Made by a program: the position numbers and the translations under genes
The notes under the pieces: model-generated
Databases searched by the model: none
What the model was told of the DNA's origin: nothing
What the model saw: the letters and a program-made list of their open reading frames with translations, nothing else
Source: JBEKOF01 sp049513975
Lineage (GTDB): Bacteria > Verrucomicrobiota > Verrucomicrobiia > Limisphaerales > Palsa-1400
Direction: 5' to 3'
NCBI GenBank assembly: GCA_049513975.1
Contig: JBEKVM010000007.1
Span: 3,358 to 67,357, forward strand
Length of the DNA: 64,000 nt
In this document: positions 1-8,906 of the stretch, in pieces
How the letters are laid out: every line of letters begins with the position of its first letter
Position numbering within the stretch: the stretch's first letter is position 1

Positions 1-547
1 CGTGATCCGCCAGGATTTTTATAATCTGGCTCCCGCCGGCGGGGTCATTGGACTGGTCCGCGAAGAGGGGCGAGGAGCGGAGCATGGACTTGCGCACGCG
101 GGTCTCGACTTGGTTGGAGAGGAGGAGCAACTGGTTGGATTCCGCGCAAAAGAATCCGGCGCCCTGCACGAATAAATTGGTGGTGGGAGTGAAAATTTGG
201 ATGGGACCCGGATCGCCGGCAATTTTCCGGTTGTAATCTATCCGGCATTCCGGCGCTTCCGCGGTGACCGTGACGTTGCTGAACTGGCCGTCCCGCACGC
301 CGGTCATCTTGAATCGTTTAACCTGCACCCCGCCGTCGGGGAGGTTGACTGGTTCCCATCCGGTAAAGTTGGCGTCCAGGACTCTGCCGTTGGGAGTGTC
401 CTTGTAATGGGGGTACTGGACATTGCCGCCCGGTTTGGCCGCCGGCGGGGCCGGCGCCTGCGCCCAGGTCCGCGCCAGCCACAGCGCGAAACACATCGCC
501 AGCGCCATTAGAAATTTCCGGGCCGTCAACATGTTGCCAGTGGTCAT
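1..547 (-). CDS. LptC/OstA-like LPS export protein (partial, runs off window)
   Basis: Reading down from an ATG at 547, the frame is open to the window edge for about 182 codons. The N-terminus (MTTGNMLTARKFLMALAMCF) is a signal peptide or membrane anchor, followed by a Pro/Ala linker. The body is beta-rich, including a stretch reading FFCAESNQLLLLSNQVETRV, which resembles the LptC/LptA 'organic solvent tolerance' fold that moves LPS across the periplasm. Its ATG overlaps the kdsA stop as ATGA (544-547), so it is probably translationally coupled to Kdo synthesis. kdsA-lptC/lptA adjacency is common in Gram-negative bacteria. The exact family (LptC or LptA) is inferred from texture and context, and the C-terminus is missing. 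Confidence 0.6.
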   Translation of the reverse strand, partial: MTTGNMLTARKFLMALAMCFALWLARTWAQAPAPPAAKPGGNVQYPHYKDTPNGRVLDANFTGWEPVNLPDGGVQVKRFKMTGVRDGQFSNVTVTAEAPECRIDYNRKIAGDPGPIQIFTPTTNLFVQGAGFFCAESNQLLLLSNQVETRVRKSMLRSSPLFADQSNDPAGGSQIIKILADH

Positions 548-1434
548 GAGATCGCGTCCCGGATTTTGAGCAGGCCGGCCAGGAGTTTGGACATCTGCGC
601 CAGCGGAATCATGTTCGGGCCGTCGCTCAGGGCGCGGTCGGGGTCGGGATGGGTTTCAATAAACACGCCGTCCGCCCCGGCGGCCACGGCGCAGCGCGCC
701 AGCACCGGGGCGAATTGGCGCTGGCCGCCCGAGCGGTCGCCGCCCGCGCCGGGGAGTTGCACGGAGTGGGTGGCGTCGAAAATGACGGGGAAACCAAAGG
801 CGCGCAGGATGGGGATGGAGCGCATATCCACCACCAGGTTGTTGTAACCAAAGGTGGTGCCACGCTCGGTCAGGAGAAGTTTTTTTCCGCCGGCCGCGGC
901 CGCTTTGCGCACCACCTGGCCCATTTCCGCCGGGGACAAGAACTGGCCCTTTTTCACATTGACAATTTTGCCGGTGGCGACGGCGGCGGTGAGGAGATCG
1001 GTCTGGCGGCAGAGGAAGGCGGGGATTTGCAGGATGTCCACCACGGCGGCGGCGGCGCGGGCCTGCTCGACGGTGTGAACGTCGGTCAGGACGGGGACGG
1101 CCAGTTCGCGGCGGATTTTGGCGAGGACGGGCAGGCCGGCCTCCAGCCCCGGGCCGCGGAAGGTGGCGGCGGAGGAGCGGTTGGCCTTGTCGTAGCTGGC
1201 CTTGAAAATATAAGGGATGTTTAGTTTCCGGCAGGTGGCGCGCAGGGAGGAGGCCACTTGCAGGCAGAGCCGTTCATTTTCGATGACGCACGGCCCGGCG
1301 ATCAAAATGAGCGTCCCGGCCCGTTTCAAGGATTTCCAAATGAGCGCATCGTTGAGCACCCGCCCGTTGTAGCAGCGGGCGGGTGGAAAGTAAATGCGGG
1401 AGCGCAGGCAAAACGAGGCGGGCGCGCCTTTCAA
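544..1434 (-). CDS. kdsA: 3-deoxy-8-phosphooctulonate synthase (Kdo-8-P synthase)
   Basis: This enzyme condenses phosphoenolpyruvate and arabinose-5-phosphate to Kdo-8-phosphate in LPS core synthesis, in the cytosol. Family motifs are clear: IAGPCVIEN (45-53), FKASYDKANRSS (77-88), LCRQTDLL (141-148), LTERGTTFGYNNLVVDMRS (188-206), FDATHSVQLPG (219-229) and THPDPDRALSDGPN (261-274). Cys49 in GPC, where the E. coli enzyme has Asn, places it in the metal-dependent class. The frame gives 296 residues, but the first 25 look non-homologous. A GTG at 1359 would give 271 residues, close to the usual length, and sits in a strong hairpin (1357-1385). The stop overlaps the next gene's ATG. Confidence 0.95.
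   Translation of the reverse strand: MKGAPASFCLRSRIYFPPARCYNGRVLNDALIWKSLKRAGTLILIAGPCVIENERLCLQVASSLRATCRKLNIPYIFKASYDKANRSSAATFRGPGLEAGLPVLAKIRRELAVPVLTDVHTVEQARAAAAVVDILQIPAFLCRQTDLLTAAVATGKIVNVKKGQFLSPAEMGQVVRKAAAAGGKKLLLTERGTTFGYNNLVVDMRSIPILRAFGFPVIFDATHSVQLPGAGGDRSGGQRQFAPVLARCAVAAGADGVFIETHPDPDRALSDGPNMIPLAQMSKLLAGLLKIRDAIS
1357..1385. repeat. Perfect 10-bp inverted repeat at the kdsA start
   Basis: CACCCGCCCG (1357-1366) and CGGGCGGGTG (1376-1385) are perfectly complementary with a 9-nt loop. One arm contains the likely GTG start of kdsA (1359-1357 on the minus strand). No U-run follows in the direction of kdsA transcription, so this is not a standard terminator. It could mask or mark the start codon in mRNA, or be a chance GC-rich hairpin. 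Confidence 0.5.
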
Positions 1435-1458
1435 TTTTTTGGCCGCGCCGCCGTTTCA

Positions 1459-1511
1459 TAATCTTAATCCTGATCCGAAAGAAATTAAGATTAAGATTAG
1501 GATTAGGATTA
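1459..1511. repeat. Dispersed CTTAATCCTGAT / GATTAAG element
   Basis: Two arms, one with CTTAATCCTGATC and one with repeated GATTAAGATTAGG units, can fold on each other. The element lies just downstream of the glgC stop. The core CTTAATCCTGAT recurs at 4541-4552 and, reverse-complemented, at 14373-14450. All three copies sit at gene 3' ends, suggesting a terminator-like or mRNA 3'-end role. Confidence 0.6.
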
Positions 1512-1528
1512 CAAGGAATGAAAGACCG

Positions 1529-2836
1529 TCAAATCACCGTGCCGTGGGGGATGAGGCCGCCTTTGGGGATGATGACGATGCCGTCGCGCACGTAGTAGAA
1601 GGGATGGTCCACGCTTTCCGGCTTGCCCGCCGGGGAAATCCGGCAGTTCTCGCCGATGCGCGCGTTTTTATCCACGATGGCGTTCTCGATTTTCGTGTTT
1701 TTCCCCACGCCGATGCGGGGGAGTCCGCGCGCCTCGTACTGCTTGATGGAGCTCTCCGATTCGTAAAAATCGCAGCCCAGCAGGATGGTGCGGTTGATGT
1801 CGCACCCCTCCTCAATCCGGCTGCGGATGCCCACGATGCTGTGGCTGACGTTGCAGCGGTTGATGATGCAGCCGTCGGAGACGCTGGCGTGGCTGATCTC
1901 GGCGCCGTTGATCTTGGAGGCGGGCAGAAAACGCGGGCGGGTGAAGATGGGCGCGCTCATGTCAAAGAAGTTGAAGCGCGGCAGATCGGCTGTCAAGTCG
2001 AGGTTTGCCTCGAAGAAGGAGCGGATGGTGCCGATGTCCTCCCAGTAACCCTGAAAGACGTGGCCATACACGCGATGGGTGTTGATGGCGTCCGGGATGA
2101 CGTGCTTGCCGAAATCGGTCAGGGCGCTGTCCAGCAACTTCAGGATCACCTCGCGCTTGAACAGGTAAATGCCCATGGAGGCCAGGAAAAACTCCTGGTT
2201 GCCTTCAATCCCAAGGCTGGCATAGCGGGCCGGGTCAAGCCGCAGGGAATCCAGGAGGGCCTGCTCCTGGGGCTTTTCCACGAAACGGGTGATGCGCTGT
2301 TCCGGCCCCAGTTCCATGATGCCGAGGGACTGCGCCTGGCCGCGCCCCACCGTGATGGTGGCAATGGTCAGGTCCGCCCCGTGCTCGACGTGTTCGGCGA
2401 TCAACTCGCGAAAATCCATGCGGTAAAGCTGGTCGCCGCACAGAATGAGCAGGTGCTCGAAGTCATGGGTGAGAAAATGGAGCAGGTTTTTCCGCACGGC
2501 GTCGGCGGTGCCCTGGTACCAGGAGAGGTCGGTCAGAGTTTGTTCCGCCGCGAGAATCTCGACAAAGCCGCCCGAAAAATGGTCGAATTTATAGGATTGG
2601 GAAATATGGCGGTGGAGGGAGGCGGAATTAAACTGGGTCAACAAATAAATCCGTTGCAGGCGCGAATTGATGCAGTTGGAAATGGGAATGTCCACCAGGC
2701 GGTATTTGCCCGCCAGGGGCACGGCCGGTTTGCTGCGGTCGCGCGTGAGGGGAAAGAGCCGGCGGCCCTTCCCACCCCCCAAGATGACAGAGAGGATGTT
2801 GCTCGTATTGACGGACATTCGTATTTTTTGCGTCAT
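1529..2836 (-). CDS. glgC: Glucose-1-phosphate adenylyltransferase
   Basis: It makes ADP-glucose from glucose-1-phosphate and ATP, the committed step of bacterial glycogen synthesis. The nucleotide-binding loop ILGGGKGRRLFPLT is at 18-31, SKPAVPLAGKYRLVDIPISN at 35-54, the QGTADAVRKNL segment near 108-118, and a VEKP sugar-phosphate-binding motif in mid-protein. The C-terminal third has the hexapeptide pattern of a left-handed beta-helix with GVGKNTKIENAIVDKNARIG. The 435 residues match the family. The true start may be Met7. No other glycogen gene is adjacent. A CTTAATCCTGAT-type repeat follows the stop. Confidence 0.95.
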   Translation of the reverse strand: MTQKIRMSVNTSNILSVILGGGKGRRLFPLTRDRSKPAVPLAGKYRLVDIPISNCINSRLQRIYLLTQFNSASLHRHISQSYKFDHFSGGFVEILAAEQTLTDLSWYQGTADAVRKNLLHFLTHDFEHLLILCGDQLYRMDFRELIAEHVEHGADLTIATITVGRGQAQSLGIMELGPEQRITRFVEKPQEQALLDSLRLDPARYASLGIEGNQEFFLASMGIYLFKREVILKLLDSALTDFGKHVIPDAINTHRVYGHVFQGYWEDIGTIRSFFEANLDLTADLPRFNFFDMSAPIFTRPRFLPASKINGAEISHASVSDGCIINRCNVSHSIVGIRSRIEEGCDINRTILLGCDFYESESSIKQYEARGLPRIGVGKNTKIENAIVDKNARIGENCRISPAGKPESVDHPFYYVRDGIVIIPKGGLIPHGTVI

Positions 2837-2966
2837 GGCTCTGCTCCTGTGTTGTGCCGGAGTATAGCCGCCGCGCGGGCGGGTTCAAAGCCCAAAATTT
2901 CATTCCCGGCCAACTTTTTCTTTCAAATCGCCGTCGTCCCCGGTATTGGTTTGTTTACAGCCATTG

Positions 2967-4520
2967 ATGACGACAAGGATGCGCCAGGTCCTGCGGTTGA
3001 CACTCCTGCTCTGCGCGGGGTGCGCCAACTCGTCTTCCCGCGGCCCCACCCCTCTGCCGCCGTCGGCCGCGCTGCCGCCGCGCGCGGCCCTGGCCGACCC
3101 GCCCCCCGCTCCCGATCGGGAATTTCGCGGCCTCTGGGTGGCGACCTTCCAAAACCTGGATTGGCCCTCCCGCCCCGGCCTGGACGCCAACCAGCAAAAA
3201 ACCGAACTCACCGCCATCCTGGACCGCGCCGTGGCGCTGCATTTGAACGCCATCCTCCTGCAGGTCCGTCCCTGCTGCGACGCGCTCTACGATTCCAAAA
3301 TCGAGCCGTGGTCGGCCTTTCTCACCGGGAAAATGGGCCTGGCGCCCAAGCCCTATTATGACCCCCTCGCTTTTGCCGTCGCCGAATGCCACAAGCGCGG
3401 CCTGGAACTGCACGCCTGGTTCAATCCTTTCCGCGTCCGTGCCCGCGACGACAAAACCCCCGCCGCCCGGAATTACGTCACCAACACCCATCCGGAACTG
3501 GTCCGCGCCGCCGGCAATGTTTTAATGCTGGACCCGGCGGACCCGCGCTCGCGGGGCTATTGCCTGGGGGTGATGATGGATGTGGTCCGCCGTTATGACA
3601 TTGATGGGGTTCACCTGGACGACTATTTCTATCCCTACCCCGGCAAAGACTACAAGCCGGCGGATTTTCCGGACGAGGCGCTGTGGCAGCGCTACCAGAA
3701 GGGCGGGGGCAAGCTGGCGCGGGGCGATTGGCGCCGCGACAACATCAACACGTTTGTGCAACTGGTTTATGCGTCCATCAAAAAGGAAAAGCCCTGGGTT
3801 AAATTTGGCATCAGCCCGTTTGGCATCTGGCGGCCCGGCCATCCCGCCGAGGTCACGGCCGCGCTGGATTCCTACGACGCGCTTTTCGCGGATTCCCGGG
3901 CCTGGCTGGCCAATGGATGGGTGGATTACCTGTCGCCGCAACTCTACTGGCCGACCGATCAAAAGGAACACAGTTTTTCGGCGCTGTTGCAATGGTGGAG
4001 CGGGCAAAACACGCGGCATCGCCATTTGTGGCCCGGCATGCAAACTGATGAATGGCCCGGTTTCACGGGAAACCGTGGGGCGGAAACCGCCAAAGAAATC
4101 GAGTTGACACGCCGCCAGCCGGGCGCGTCCGGCGATGTGCTCTGGCGGGCCGGCTTTGTCATGCGCAACGCCAACGGCGTGGCTGCCGTCCTGGCCCGGA
4201 GCTATCCCGCCCCCGCCTTGGTTCCGGCTTCGCCCTGGTTGGGCCATCTGGCGGCCAGCCCGCCGTTGCTCATCGCCCGCAAAATCGGCCGCGACATCTC
4301 CCTCGCCTGGAAACCCGCCGGAGGGGAGCCGGTCTGGCAGTGGTTGGTGCAGGAAAAATTTGGGGAAAACTGGAAAACCGAGATTTTTCCCGCCGCGCAA
4401 ACCAACCGGTTGTTTCTCACTGGCGACCTGCGGGCCTCGCCCCAGACCGTCGCGGTCACCGCCGTCACGCGGGTCGGCAACCTCAGCGCGCCCGCCGTCT
4501 GCAAATTGGGACCGCGCTGA
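2967..4520 (+). CDS. Family 10-like glycosyl hydrolase (GHL10/DUF187), secreted or lipoprotein
   Basis: The protein is about 517 residues. An N-terminal hydrophobic segment ends in CAGC, a weak lipobox, followed by a Pro/Ser/Ala linker and a GHL10 domain opening with EFRGLWVATFQNLDWPSRPG. Further family signatures are AILLQVRP, GLELHAWFNPFR, VVRRYDIDGVHLDDYFYPYP with its Asp pair, and VDYLSPQLYWP. A Fn3-like C-terminal segment carries SLAWKPAGGEPV. Related proteins act on cell-surface polysaccharide or peptidoglycan; the substrate is unknown. A TTG at 2946 is also in frame, but the ATG at 2967 gives a proper signal sequence. It is convergent with the next gene. Confidence 0.8.
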   Translation: MTTRMRQVLRLTLLLCAGCANSSSRGPTPLPPSAALPPRAALADPPPAPDREFRGLWVATFQNLDWPSRPGLDANQQKTELTAILDRAVALHLNAILLQVRPCCDALYDSKIEPWSAFLTGKMGLAPKPYYDPLAFAVAECHKRGLELHAWFNPFRVRARDDKTPAARNYVTNTHPELVRAAGNVLMLDPADPRSRGYCLGVMMDVVRRYDIDGVHLDDYFYPYPGKDYKPADFPDEALWQRYQKGGGKLARGDWRRDNINTFVQLVYASIKKEKPWVKFGISPFGIWRPGHPAEVTAALDSYDALFADSRAWLANGWVDYLSPQLYWPTDQKEHSFSALLQWWSGQNTRHRHLWPGMQTDEWPGFTGNRGAETAKEIELTRRQPGASGDVLWRAGFVMRNANGVAAVLARSYPAPALVPASPWLGHLAASPPLLIARKIGRDISLAWKPAGGEPVWQWLVQEKFGENWKTEIFPAAQTNRLFLTGDLRASPQTVAVTAVTRVGNLSAPAVCKLGPR

Positions 4521-4537
4521 CCGGGGTGCCGGTTCCT

Positions 4538-4552
4538 GATCTTAATCCTGAT
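4538..4552. repeat. CTTAATCCTGAT motif between convergent genes
   Basis: GATCTTAATCCTGAT lies in the 38-bp gap between the stops of two convergent genes. It is the same core as in the elements at 1459-1511 and 14373-14450, here without the second arm. Confidence 0.45.
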
Positions 4553-4558
4553 TCCTCA

Positions 4559-6445
4559 TCACCAATTCGGCGGGAGACGGCCTCTGTCGCGCGGCGTGCG
4601 CCTGAGCACGGAGACGATGCTGTTGCGTTCATCGGTCCATTGGAGGACGCGGCCCGAAGGGGGCGGAAGGCCGGCCCGCAGGATGGCCCATTCGATGATG
4701 CCATCTTTGTCATACTCGCAACCCAGGCCCAGGCCGCGGGCCAATCCTTGGGCCACCGGCCAAAGTGCCACATGCCCGTTGGTGATATGGACGGCCAGAA
4801 GGCCGCCCTCCTTCAGGTGGCTGCGGTAGATGGCGCCGGCCTCGCGCGTCAACAAGTGGGCAGGGATGGCGTCGCCGGTGAATGCGTCAAGTACAATAAT
4901 GTCGAACTCCCCCCCGGCCTGCTTTTGCAGGGATTTTCGCCCGTCGCCAATGACGACGCCGCAACGGCCCCGCCGCAGATAAGTGAACCAGGCGCGGGCC
5001 AGTTTTTCCGCCTGGGCGTCTATTTCGTAGTAAGTGATGGAATCCTGCGGCCGCAGCCAGCGGTTGATGGTGCCGGCGCCCAGCCCGACCACCCCGATGT
5101 CGAGCGCGGCATGGGTCCGTTTCATTTCCTCCAGCCATTTGCCGAAGCCGGTTTCCGGCCCGTAGTAGGTGGTGGCCGCCTGGGGATTGGCGCGGTCTTC
5201 TTCGGCGTGGATGGTAGTATTGTTGATGAGTTGGTAACGTTGCGTGTGCGGTTCTTTGGTGACGCGCCAGCAACCGTAGAGGGTGCGGGCGCGGGCGACT
5301 TCCTTGGCGCGCCCGGAGGATTCCGCCGCCACGGTGGCGCCAAAGGCCACCACCGCCGCCGTGCTCAGGATGGGCCGGATGATTCGCCCGCTCCAACGGA
5401 AACCGGCGATGGACAACGTCCCCACGGTCAAAATGGGAAATTCCACCGGCCCGTCGGTGATATGCGGAATGACCAGCACCATCAGCGCGCTGCCCATGGC
5501 CCCGCCCGCCGCCGCCGCCGTGTAAAAGCCGTGCGTGTTTTCGTCGCGCGTCTCGGCCAGCCAGACGTGGCAGGCCAGCATGGTCGCGCCCCCGGCGATC
5601 AAGAGCAAAACCAGCAGCGAGGCGCTGCGCTTTTCGACGACGAGATGGGAAACGATCAAGGCCAATAGTCCGACCGTGGCGAACGGGCCGCAGGAAGCCC
5701 GCCGATTCCCTGAAAAGGCCCAGACGTAAGTGGCGAGGAACAAGGCCAGCGGCAAGGCCCAGGTCAGCGGGCCGGCGCTGGCTTCGAAGCTGAGGAGATT
5801 GGTGGTGGCCAGGAGGGTGGCGCTGCTCAGGCCGGGAAGAACCCACCATTGCCAGCGGGTGCGGCCCAGGCCGGCGCGGCCCGGCGGGGAAACGGCGGGA
5901 GCGGCCGCGCGGTCGCGCAGGGCCAGGAGGCAGAGGAGCGAACCGCCGGCCGCCCAGGCCCAGTTTTGCACCGTAAGATCAGTGAACGGTTCCACGAGGA
6001 ATGGATAAGCCAGGAGTCCCGCCAAGGCGCCCGCGTTGGACCAGGCGTAAATGGTGAAGTCGCGGCGATCGGCCTGTTGTTGGTGCAATAACGGGGTGGC
6101 GCAGAAAAGGCCCAGGGCCAATCCGGCGAAGGGGAGCAGCGCGGCCAGCGGTTGCAATTCCAGCGGCAGCCATTCCTGCGCAGGCAACGGCGGCGCGAGG
6201 GTAAGGAAACCGCTCAAGCCCAGCGCGGCCAGGATTGGATTTCTTATTCTCGCGTCCATCTGGCCGAGCCGCCGGCATCCAAAGTAAGCGCCCAGGACGG
6301 CCAATTGAAAAAAAAGAACGGTGCAGCACCAAACCGAGGCGGCCCCGCCAAATTGCGGCAGCAGCCTTTTGCCCGCCATCAATTCGCCTTGAAAAGCCAG
6401 ACAGGCGGCGGCGGCGGCGATGAGTTTTGGATGGTTCAGCTTCAT
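4559..6445 (-). CDS. Membrane-fused spermidine-synthase-like methyltransferase-fold protein
   Basis: The N-terminal ~370 residues form many hydrophobic helices, from FQGELMAGKRLLPQFGG onward as is typical of 'fused MFS/spermidine synthase' proteins. The C-terminal ~200 residues are a Rossmann domain with VGLGAGTINRWL, YYEIDAQ, VIGDGRKSL, IIVLDAFTGDAIPAHLLT and LKEGGLLAVHITN. Spermidine synthases use decarboxylated SAM and putrescine, but members with this membrane half are rarely characterised, so a polyamine product is inference. The 628 residues are normal for the fused family. No polyamine gene is nearby. It ends convergently with the GHL10 gene. Confidence 0.8.
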   Translation of the reverse strand: MKLNHPKLIAAAAACLAFQGELMAGKRLLPQFGGAASVWCCTVLFFQLAVLGAYFGCRRLGQMDARIRNPILAALGLSGFLTLAPPLPAQEWLPLELQPLAALLPFAGLALGLFCATPLLHQQQADRRDFTIYAWSNAGALAGLLAYPFLVEPFTDLTVQNWAWAAGGSLLCLLALRDRAAAPAVSPPGRAGLGRTRWQWWVLPGLSSATLLATTNLLSFEASAGPLTWALPLALFLATYVWAFSGNRRASCGPFATVGLLALIVSHLVVEKRSASLLVLLLIAGGATMLACHVWLAETRDENTHGFYTAAAAGGAMGSALMVLVIPHITDGPVEFPILTVGTLSIAGFRWSGRIIRPILSTAAVVAFGATVAAESSGRAKEVARARTLYGCWRVTKEPHTQRYQLINNTTIHAEEDRANPQAATTYYGPETGFGKWLEEMKRTHAALDIGVVGLGAGTINRWLRPQDSITYYEIDAQAEKLARAWFTYLRRGRCGVVIGDGRKSLQKQAGGEFDIIVLDAFTGDAIPAHLLTREAGAIYRSHLKEGGLLAVHITNGHVALWPVAQGLARGLGLGCEYDKDGIIEWAILRAGLPPPSGRVLQWTDERNSIVSVLRRTPRDRGRLPPNW

Positions 6446-6599
6446 GCGAAACCCGATCCTGCAGTTTCCACGGCTCCCGCCTGTTTGTCGAACATGGAGT
6501 GGGGCGCGCCAATGGCGGTTGCGCGAATGTCTCGACTCCGCGCCGCCGATGGGATAAGTTGAGTCAACGCGTGCGCCATATTTTTAAGAAAGGCCGTCC

Positions 6600-6887
6600 A
6601 TGAAAAAATTGCTGCTTCAACTCATGCTTCTCGCCGGATTGATGGGGTGGGGCGCGACGGGTTGCTCGAACCAGGAGATTGACACCGCCAAACTGCAAAA
6701 CGCTTTTCAATCGGCCACGCCGGAGGTGCGGGCTTATCTGGATCAAGGCGTGGCCGCGATCAAGACCGGCAAGTTCACCGAGGCATTGCCGGCGTTGCAG
6801 CGTGCGGCTTACGCCGCGAAAATGAGCGAGGAGCAGCGGCTCATCCTGAACGACGCGATCAGGAAAGTGAAGGCCAAGGCCAAATGA
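6600..6887 (+). CDS. Small TPR-like lipoprotein
   Basis: The protein is 95 residues. A signal peptide ends in GATGC (Cys22), a plausible lipobox. The mature part is helical and reads like a single TPR unit (AYLDQGVAAIKTGKFTEALPALQRAAYAAK), ending in a Lys/Ala tail. An AAGAAAGG purine run precedes the ATG. I do not recognise a specific family. It lies upstream of the pseudopilin-like gene but has its own spacing, so co-transcription is possible rather than shown. Confidence 0.65.
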   Translation: MKKLLLQLMLLAGLMGWGATGCSNQEIDTAKLQNAFQSATPEVRAYLDQGVAAIKTGKFTEALPALQRAAYAAKMSEEQRLILNDAIRKVKAKAK

Positions 6888-6919
6888 AGGCGGGTGGCGC
6901 AAACGGGCTGTTGTTTTCA

Positions 6920-6949
6920 TTGGCGGGTTGGCATTAAGTCTGCTATATT
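6920..6949 (+). promoter_or_regulatory. Candidate sigma-70-type promoter of the pseudopilin-like gene
   Basis: TTGGCG (6920-6925) is 18 bp from TATATT (6944-6949). An AAAGGAG purine run follows at 6955-6961, ahead of the GTG at 6976. The match is moderate and unsupported by data. Confidence 0.3.
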
Positions 6950-6975
6950 GCTGTAAAGGAGATTCCATAAACATC

Positions 6976-7635
6976 GTGAAATTAAAACGACCGGGCTTCA
7001 CCCTCATCGAACTGTTGGTGGTCATCACCATCATCTCGATTCTGGCGAGCATGTTGCTGCCCGCCTTGGGCAAGGCGAAGGAAAAAGCCATCACGATTTA
7101 TTGCGCCAATAATCTTCATCAAATGGGCCTGGCCATGATGATGTACGGGGATGATTACAACGACCGCCTGCCTTTATCCGCGACGCCCATCAAGACGCCG
7201 GGCCTGGGCGGGTGGTTCAACATCCCAACGCCGTGGACGGTGGCGCTGCAAAGCGATTACCAGAACACCAATGTCCTGCGCTGCCCGGCGTTTAGCTCCA
7301 AATACCGCCAGTCGGGCTTCAATTACTTCATGGGTTCGCGCGGCTTTACTTTTCTCGAAGGCCTGCCCTCCAGCGTCATTTTGCGCAGCATCAACACGCC
7401 CTCCACCTACATTCTGTGCGGGGACTGCAATTATCCCTCCGACCCGGTCAACGCCGACCTGAACAATAACGACGTGGACACGCTGTTCGATCCCGGCCAT
7501 TCCCCGTCGCCCGTCCACAACAACCGCGTCAACATACTTTTCGCCGACGGGCATGTCCAAACCGGCAAGAAATTCGACCCCGGCACGATGACCTTCTCGG
7601 CCAACAGCACGGGGATTTCTTACGACGGCGACTGA
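6976..7635 (+). CDS. Prepilin-like protein with N-terminal cleavage signal and H-X9-DG tail
   Basis: From the GTG at 6976 the protein starts VKLKRPGFTLIELLVVITII, a type IV prepilin signal: cleavage between Gly and Phe, Glu at mature position 5, then a long hydrophobic helix. The C-terminus has HNNRVNILFADGH, the H-X9-DG motif of the large pseudopilin-like family expanded in Verrucomicrobiota, Planctomycetota and Lentisphaerota. Its role is unknown, presumably a surface or pseudopilus-associated protein. The length is 219 residues. An upstream in-frame ATG at 6928 would put extra residues before the signal and is unlikely. The 3' end overlaps the convergent dus gene by 16 bp. Confidence 0.85.
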   Translation: MKLKRPGFTLIELLVVITIISILASMLLPALGKAKEKAITIYCANNLHQMGLAMMMYGDDYNDRLPLSATPIKTPGLGGWFNIPTPWTVALQSDYQNTNVLRCPAFSSKYRQSGFNYFMGSRGFTFLEGLPSSVILRSINTPSTYILCGDCNYPSDPVNADLNNNDVDTLFDPGHSPSPVHNNRVNILFADGHVQTGKKFDPGTMTFSANSTGISYDGD

Positions 7636-8666
7636 GCCCAGGCCGTTTCCACCTCATCCGCCGCCGCCGGTTCCAGGCGCATGGGGCGGTCGTGGTCGAG
7701 GAAGGCGGCGCAGACCCGGAAGAAATCGGCCCGGGTGGTGACCCGCCGGATGTCATGCAAAAATGGTTCCGGCGGCTCCATTCCCCCGCCGATAAAGTTC
7801 ATGAATTTTTTCAGGCGCTGCACCCGGGCCGATTCCCGCGCCTCCGGCGAGGTCTGGGCTTCCCAAAGTTCGACGACGTAGGCCAGCACTTCCCGGCCGG
7901 TGGGCAGGGTGGGTGTTTGGCCGCGCTCCTGCTGGCGGATCTGGCGGAAAAGCCAGGGATTGCGAATGACGCCGCGCCCGATCATGAGGCCGCGCGCCCC
8001 GGTTTGGGCCAGGACCGCCAGAGCCTGCTCCGGGCCGTGGACGTTGCCGTTGGCCAGCACCGGGCAGGCCAGTTGGCCGGCGGCCCGGGCAATGAGATCG
8101 TAACGCACGCCGGGACGATACATCTGCTTGACAGTCCGGCCATGCACGGTGAGGAGGTCCACGCCATGTTTGGCGAAGAGTCCGAGCAATTCGTCAAAAC
8201 CATCCGCCGAATCGAATCCGATCCGCGTTTTCACGGTGAAGGGAATGGCGACCGCCTCGCGCAGGGCGCCGAGGATGGCGTCTATCTTGGCGGGATCGCG
8301 CAGCAGGCCGCCGCCGGCGCATTTGCGATAAACGACAGGGGCGGGGCAGCCCAGGTTCAGATCAATCGCGGCGACGGGAAATTGCTGCAAGGCGCGGGCG
8401 TTGCGCACCAGGGCGGGGATGTCGTTGCCGATCATCTGGGCGATGACCGGTCGTCCCGTGGGATTTTGCGTGATGGAATCCAATATATATCTCTCCGGCT
8501 TGGAATCGGCGTGGACGCGGAAGTATTCCGTCCAATAGAGATCGGCCCCGCCGTGCCGGGCCATGACGCGCCAGAAGGCCAGATCGGTCACGTCCTGCAT
8601 CGGGGCCAGGGCCAGGAGCAGGCCGCGGCCGCGGAGCAGGGCCTGGAAACTTTCAGGGGGAGTCAT
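7620..8666 (-). CDS. dus: tRNA-dihydrouridine synthase
   Basis: This FMN- and NADPH-dependent enzyme reduces uridines in the tRNA D-loop. The TIM-barrel starts at LALAPMQDVTD (18-28). NLGCPAP is at 104-110 and the catalytic cysteine in YRKCAGGGLLRDP is about residue 116. VKTRIGF, LTVHGRT, VLANGNV and GLMIGRGVIRNPWLF complete the FMN site. The 348 residues are normal. The subgroup (DusA, B or C) cannot be fixed by eye. The gene is monocistronic between a convergent neighbour and a 240-bp gap (8667-8906) in which I see nothing beyond a small TCAACC-N4-GGTTGA inverted repeat. Confidence 0.92.
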   Translation of the reverse strand: MTPPESFQALLRGRGLLLALAPMQDVTDLAFWRVMARHGGADLYWTEYFRVHADSKPERYILDSITQNPTGRPVIAQMIGNDIPALVRNARALQQFPVAAIDLNLGCPAPVVYRKCAGGGLLRDPAKIDAILGALREAVAIPFTVKTRIGFDSADGFDELLGLFAKHGVDLLTVHGRTVKQMYRPGVRYDLIARAAGQLACPVLANGNVHGPEQALAVLAQTGARGLMIGRGVIRNPWLFRQIRQQERGQTPTLPTGREVLAYVVELWEAQTSPEARESARVQRLKKFMNFIGGGMEPPEPFLHDIRRVTTRADFFRVCAAFLDHDRPMRLEPAAADEVETAWAQSPS

Positions 8667-8906
8667 GATGGAATACTCTCAACCGTTTGGTTGAATTGCT
8701 CACTGAAGGCTTGTGCGGACACACCTCAAATGAACCATGACCGCATGAGTTTGACAAGCGACCCTCGCGAGTGGGCGGGAATCTGGGCCGGCGTCGCTCC
8801 CAACCACGCCTTCGTGGGAACCCCACCCGGCACGCGCCATGATTCTTGTTTGCCTGCGGGAAACGTCACTTTTCCAGGACTGACCCCTCGGGCTTTCACT
8901 CCGGGG

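Noticed and set aside
4052..5668. A plus-strand frame of more than 500 codons across the GHL10/spermidine-synthase-like boundary
   Set aside because: It crosses from one real gene into the antisense of another and has no homologous motifs.
8683..8698. TCAACC-N4-GGTTGA upstream of dus as a terminator or operator
   Set aside because: The stem is only 6 bp with no U-run, and there is no regulator nearby. It is too weak to call.
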